From an uncultured Barnesiella sp. (GTDB taxonomy: Bacteria; Bacteroidota; Bacteroidia; Bacteroidales; Barnesiellaceae_A): a DNA stretch of 7,954 nucleotides. The notes under the pieces are model-generated. The model saw only the letters and a list, made by a program, of their open reading frames with translations, was not told the DNA's origin and searched no databases. The stretch is taken from contig CAJGDT010000073.1 of the NCBI GenBank assembly GCA_904502265.1, positions 1 to 7,954 on the forward strand. The letters run 5' to 3'. How positions within the stretch are numbered: the stretch's first letter is position 1; each line of letters starts with the position of its first letter. Below, piece by piece: positions 5,153 to 7,954 of this stretch. Both the position numbers and the translations under genes were made by a program.

Positions 5153-5581
5153 TTAGCCAATGGCTTGTTGTGCTATAAGGGCTGTATAGTCGTTCCAATT
5201 GGCATCGGGTGTAGCGCCTATGCGTATGGGTAGATTGGCGAGGCGTTGCAAGAGGGGATCTATAGTCGCCGAAAAGTCTTCGACACTTGTGGCGTAGAAC
5301 ACATATAACACCTGACGTGCACCGGTGTGTATGGCTGTGAGTACAGCTGTAGAGCTGCGCTCAAGGGCATTGGTCATAATGTCCATTACACCATCGATAA
5401 CCTCACCTTCGGTATCGGTGGGCATACCTTTATCGTCGCCTTTAAGTTGCCATTGTAGCTCAACACGCATGCCGTATAGGGCCGATTGACGCACAGCATC
5501 GAGGTGCATGCGACAACGTACCACTACTGCTCCTTTGTTGCTATCATAGGTCGTAGCAAACCATTCGTTTGATATGTGCAT
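5153..5581 (-). CDS. DUF695-like protein of unknown function
   Basis: A 142-residue protein without signal peptide or membrane segment, so probably cytoplasmic. It begins EWFATTYDSNKGAVVVRCRM (residues 6-25), followed by GMRVELQWQL (37-46), KGMPTDTEGEVID (51-63), a helix, then STAVLTAIHTGARQVLYVFY (77-96) and a C-terminal part ending near NWNDYTALI (128-136). The order of an initial W-x-x-G-x-x-x-V-R unit, a GMP-x-x-x-E motif, a TG-x-R-x-x-x-x-Y segment and a W-x-x-Y motif resembles DUF695, whose biochemical role is not known to me. The ATG lies 6 nt after the stop of the beta-helix lipoprotein gene, so translation of the two is probably coupled. It precedes thyA on the same strand by 69 nt. 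The family assignment is from motif memory and should be treated as moderate. Confidence 0.72.
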   Translation of the reverse strand: MHISNEWFATTYDSNKGAVVVRCRMHLDAVRQSALYGMRVELQWQLKGDDKGMPTDTEGEVIDGVMDIMTNALERSSTAVLTAIHTGARQVLYVFYATSVEDFSATIDPLLQRLANLPIRIGATPDANWNDYTALIAQQAIG

Positions 5582-5587
5582 AGACGA

Positions 5588-7027
5588 TTACTTTTCTTCT
5601 TCTTGTTCCTTCTCTTCGTAGAAGGGCGATGTTTGGGTAAATTGGTATGCTCCCACATCGATGCGTTCGATGCGGCTTACGCCATACATGTCCATTGCAG
5701 TAGAGTCAACGGCGTATGCGGTAGCACCCCAACCAATGGCCGACGATTCGGGCGAGCCGAGGCGATAGTCGTAGAGATAGTTTTCGCGCTCGATGAGCCA
5801 GAACATCGGTTCGCCATTCCACATGGTGTGTACAAAATTGGCATCGTCGCTACCCTCAACACCGGCTATCAAGCAACTATTAAGGTAAACATCGCTACCG
5901 GTAAAGTCGCCCTCCGACAGGGGCGATGAGTTGCCGGCAATCAAGCAGTTGTTGAGTGTGAGGTGTACGCCCCATTCTATTATCTCCTCGCAAGTGGGGG
6001 TGTGGATGATAGCCCCTTTTATCATGTCGTAGAAGTAATAGTTGACAAGTGTACAGTGGGTGACATCGACTATGCCCTTATGTATGGCCAATACCGAGTA
6101 CCCTGCATCCGACAATTCGCTATTGGTAATGCGCACGCGGTTGCACGCGATATCTACCAAGTTGGCTGTTGAGTTGTGAATGATGCTGTTGTGTATTGTT
6201 AGCGTTGTGCGCGACAAGTCGGTCGAGTCGCATTTAATGCCCCATGTTGTGCCACGCACCATAGCGTGTGTTATGCGATTATCGAAGCTACCTTCGTGGA
6301 AACGTATACCACCCCACTGACCGGCCAAGTTGTCGTAAGGCAGGTTGTCGAACATGCGGTCGAGACGGTCGCCACGCAGTGTTACTTGTGCATCGGGAGT
6401 ACCCTCAGCCATCAGTTTGCCATACACCTCAAGTGCCGCACCATTGTGGAAGTATAGGGTAGCTCCCGGCTCAATGGTTAGTGTAGCAGTGGGTGCAACC
6501 ACAAGTGAGTCATATACGATAAACGGCTTCTCGGCAGTAAGCAGCGTATCGCTGTTGATGGTCAATCCGCGCAAGCGTTTGGCATCTTGTGTGCGCGCCA
6601 ACAGCTTGACATGTTGTGTAACGCCGTTGGTGACAAAGACAAGCGAGTCGCGCACATCGACCATGCCATTCACCCCGGTCTCGGCCATATTGGCTATGAT
6701 GTAGATAAAAAGGCTGTCGTTGCCACGTATCTCAGTGTCGGTGAAAGAAGTACCCGACAGGCCATCGACATTGACAATAAAGCCCGATGTGCCACCCTTG
6801 CCTAACGAGATGGAACTGATGCGCAACGACTTGCTATTGCGATTATACACCTTAAGTGTACGAGTAGAAGTACCTTCGTTGGTGAATATTGTGTCGAGGT
6901 TGACCGTGTCGGTCGAAAATGTCAATACATCATTGGGCGATGTAGTAAAACTGTCGTCGATGCAAGCCGTAAACAATCCCGACAAGCACAACATCAATAT
7001 AAATATGGGTAATAATGCTCTTTTCAT
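5588..7027 (-). CDS. Predicted surface-exposed right-handed beta-helix lipoprotein
   Basis: The 479-residue product starts MKR, then a hydrophobic segment and lipobox F-T-A-C with Cys22. The following residues I-D-D-S are acidic, resembling the Bacteroidota lipoprotein export signal that sends lipoproteins to the cell surface. Residues about 33-150 look like an Ig-like beta-sandwich (DVLTFSTDTVNLDTIFTNEG, TRTLKVYNRNSKSLRISSI, NDSLFIYI). From about 155 to 395 come parallel beta-helix coils: LTIEPGATLYFHNGAALEVYG, then WGGIRFHEGS, RITHAMVRGTTWGIKC, LTIHNSIIHNSTANLVDIAC, VRITNSELSDAGYSVLAI, VDVTHCTLVNYY and LTLNNCLIAGNSS. Residues 452-463 (RIERIDVGAYQF) match the D-x-GAY ending of choice-of-anchor Q-type helix proteins. 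A charged EEKEQEEEK tail closes the protein. Such folds often bind or cleave polysaccharide, but I see no catalytic signature. It is the first gene of the cluster with DUF695, thyA and folA, and divergent from lpxB. Confidence 0.83.
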   Translation of the reverse strand: MKRALLPIFILMLCLSGLFTACIDDSFTTSPNDVLTFSTDTVNLDTIFTNEGTSTRTLKVYNRNSKSLRISSISLGKGGTSGFIVNVDGLSGTSFTDTEIRGNDSLFIYIIANMAETGVNGMVDVRDSLVFVTNGVTQHVKLLARTQDAKRLRGLTINSDTLLTAEKPFIVYDSLVVAPTATLTIEPGATLYFHNGAALEVYGKLMAEGTPDAQVTLRGDRLDRMFDNLPYDNLAGQWGGIRFHEGSFDNRITHAMVRGTTWGIKCDSTDLSRTTLTIHNSIIHNSTANLVDIACNRVRITNSELSDAGYSVLAIHKGIVDVTHCTLVNYYFYDMIKGAIIHTPTCEEIIEWGVHLTLNNCLIAGNSSPLSEGDFTGSDVYLNSCLIAGVEGSDDANFVHTMWNGEPMFWLIERENYLYDYRLGSPESSAIGWGATAYAVDSTAMDMYGVSRIERIDVGAYQFTQTSPFYEEKEQEEEK

Positions 7028-7158
7028 ACATTATATAAACGCACGCGAGGTCGTTTTATTGTACTATGTATATATGCTCCTGCCGTATTGATGATACACT
7101 TTTAGTATCTTTAAGTCTATTTACGTGGTTACAATATAAAGGGTTAGTATGTTTTTTG

Positions 7159-7166
7159 TATTTTTG
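7159..7166 (+). promoter_or_regulatory. -7 promoter element for lpxB
   Basis: TATTTTTG matches TAnnTTTG exactly and lies 23 nt before the lpxB start codon, giving a short leader. No clear TTG is seen at the -33 distance (about 7136-7140), so the upstream box is weak. No matching box for the opposite-strand lipoprotein gene was found in 7028-7189. Confidence 0.6.
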
Positions 7167-7189
7167 CATCGGAAAAATCCCCAAGAGAG

Positions 7190-7954
7190 ATGAAGTATTA
7201 TTTGATAGCAGGTGAAGCATCGGGCGACCTCCACGCCTCGCATTTGATGGCGGCCATATTGCGTGAAGATGCGCAGGCCGAGTTTCGTTTCTATGGTGGC
7301 GACATGATGGTTGCCGTGGGAGGAACTTGTGTGCAACACTATCGCGAGATGGCGTATATGGGTTTTACAGAGGTTATTGCACATCTCCGCCCCATACTCA
7401 ACAATATGAAGAATTGCAAACGTGACATCATGCAATGGTGTCCCGATGTGCTCATTCTTATTGACTATCCGAGCTTCAATCTCAAGATAGCCAAGTATGT
7501 CAAGCAACAGCTGGGCATACCGGTATTTTACTATATTTCGCCCAAACTGTGGGCTTGGAAAGAGTATCGCATCAAGGATATACGCCGTTATGTAGATAAG
7601 GTGTACTCGATATTACCCTTCGAGGTGGAGTTTTACCAACGCCACAACTACCACATAGATTATGTAGGCAACCCTACGGTCGATGAATTGGCCATACGCC
7701 CCTATGCTAATGAGTCGTTTGCACAATTTACAGCGGCGCACCATCTGCCCGATAAGCCCATTATAGCATTGCTGGCGGGAAGTCGCAAAGCCGAGATACG
7801 TCGCAATCTGCCTCGTATGATTGAGGCGGCACAAGGATTTATCAATTATCAGTTGGTAATAGCCGGAGCGCCGGGTATCGATGCCGATATGTATAAGCCC
7901 TATTTGTCGAAAGGTAGGATAAGTGTTGTTTTTGATGCCACCTACAGACTGTTG
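7190..7954 (+). CDS. lpxB: Lipid-A-disaccharide synthase, N-terminal two thirds
   Basis: LpxB joins UDP-2,3-diacylglucosamine and lipid X (2,3-diacylglucosamine 1-phosphate) into the lipid A disaccharide at the inner face of the inner membrane. The frame is open from ATG 7190 through the window end, giving 255 residues of a protein usually near 380. Family signatures are in order: YYLIAGEASGDLH at residues 3-15, the FYGGD-MM glycine segment near 34-40, AYMGFTEVIAHL near 55-66, IDYPSFNLKIA (91-101), YYISPKLWAWKEYRIKDIRR (114-133), ILPFE (141-145), YVGNPTVDE (158-166) and LLAGSRKAEIRRNLPRM (194-210), the last corresponding to the GSR-x-x-E sugar-nucleotide region. No frameshift or stop is seen. 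It is divergent from the beta-helix lipoprotein gene, with a TAnnTTTG box 23 nt upstream of the start. The 3' end is cut by the window boundary. Confidence 0.96.
   Translation, partial: MKYYLIAGEASGDLHASHLMAAILREDAQAEFRFYGGDMMVAVGGTCVQHYREMAYMGFTEVIAHLRPILNNMKNCKRDIMQWCPDVLILIDYPSFNLKIAKYVKQQLGIPVFYYISPKLWAWKEYRIKDIRRYVDKVYSILPFEVEFYQRHNYHIDYVGNPTVDELAIRPYANESFAQFTAAHHLPDKPIIALLAGSRKAEIRRNLPRMIEAAQGFINYQLVIAGAPGIDADMYKPYLSKGRISVVFDATYRLL

Noticed and set aside
7093..7109. Small inverted repeat GATAC-N7-GTATC followed by TTT between the divergent lipoprotein and lpxB genes
   Set aside because: Only 5 bp and A/T rich; a stem this short is expected by chance in such sequence, and it lacks a second copy.
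7121..7507. Minus-strand open frame opposite the start of lpxB
   Set aside because: It is the antisense of a strongly conserved LpxB N-terminus and shows no independent features.

Overview
This window looks like the chromosomal core of a Bacteroidales gut-type bacterium (phylum Bacteroidota). The evidence is indirect but consistent. Several intergenic regions carry the Bacteroidota promoter signature TTG/TTTG-N19-20-TAnnTTTG. Start codons lack Shine-Dalgarno sequences and sit behind A/T-rich leaders. The two tRNA genes do not encode CCA. The lipoprotein repertoire (DUF4369-type thioredoxin-like protein, PepSY-like protein, an acidic post-cysteine signal on a beta-helix lipoprotein) is typical of this group. 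I cannot place it to genus.

Layout. 1-291 (+) is the 3' end of a BamA/TamA-type outer-membrane barrel gene. 365-630 is a compact tRNA unit: consensus promoter, tRNA-Gly(GCC), tRNA-Leu(UAA), strong terminator. 711-1175 (+) is a TspO/MBR membrane protein that converges on greA (1278-1748, -) across a long hairpin. The greA leader (about 1749-1870) contains a terminator-like hairpin downstream of a good promoter. 1947-3071 (-) is a lipoprotein with an N-terminal DUF4369-like domain and a thioredoxin fold lacking the CxxC pair. It is divergent from a small lipoprotein with two PepSY-like repeats (3266-3721, +). A second convergent hairpin (3736-3770) separates that gene from a four-gene minus-strand cluster: predicted surface beta-helix lipoprotein (7027-5588), DUF695-like protein (5581-5153), thyA (5083-4289) and folA (4273-3788). 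7190-7954 (+) is the first two thirds of lpxB, divergent from the cluster.

How the genes fit together. ThyA consumes methylene-tetrahydrofolate and releases dihydrofolate, which FolA reduces again, so the 15-nt-spaced thyA-folA pair is a functional module for dTMP synthesis. The two genes upstream of it are not obviously related to folate, and thyA appears to have its own -7 promoter element. LpxB (lipid A synthesis), the BamA/TamA-like protein and the three lipoproteins are envelope functions. GreA rescues backtracked RNA polymerase.

I found no mobile element, CRISPR array, phage gene or clear horizontal island. Most of the window is ordinary core genome. The points most worth a second look are the putative attenuator in the greA leader, the cysteine-less thioredoxin domain, the perfect 10-bp inverted repeat just before the PepSY-like gene, the lipoprotein/DUF695 pair joined to thyA-folA, and a Cys at the usual Trp22 position of DHFR.
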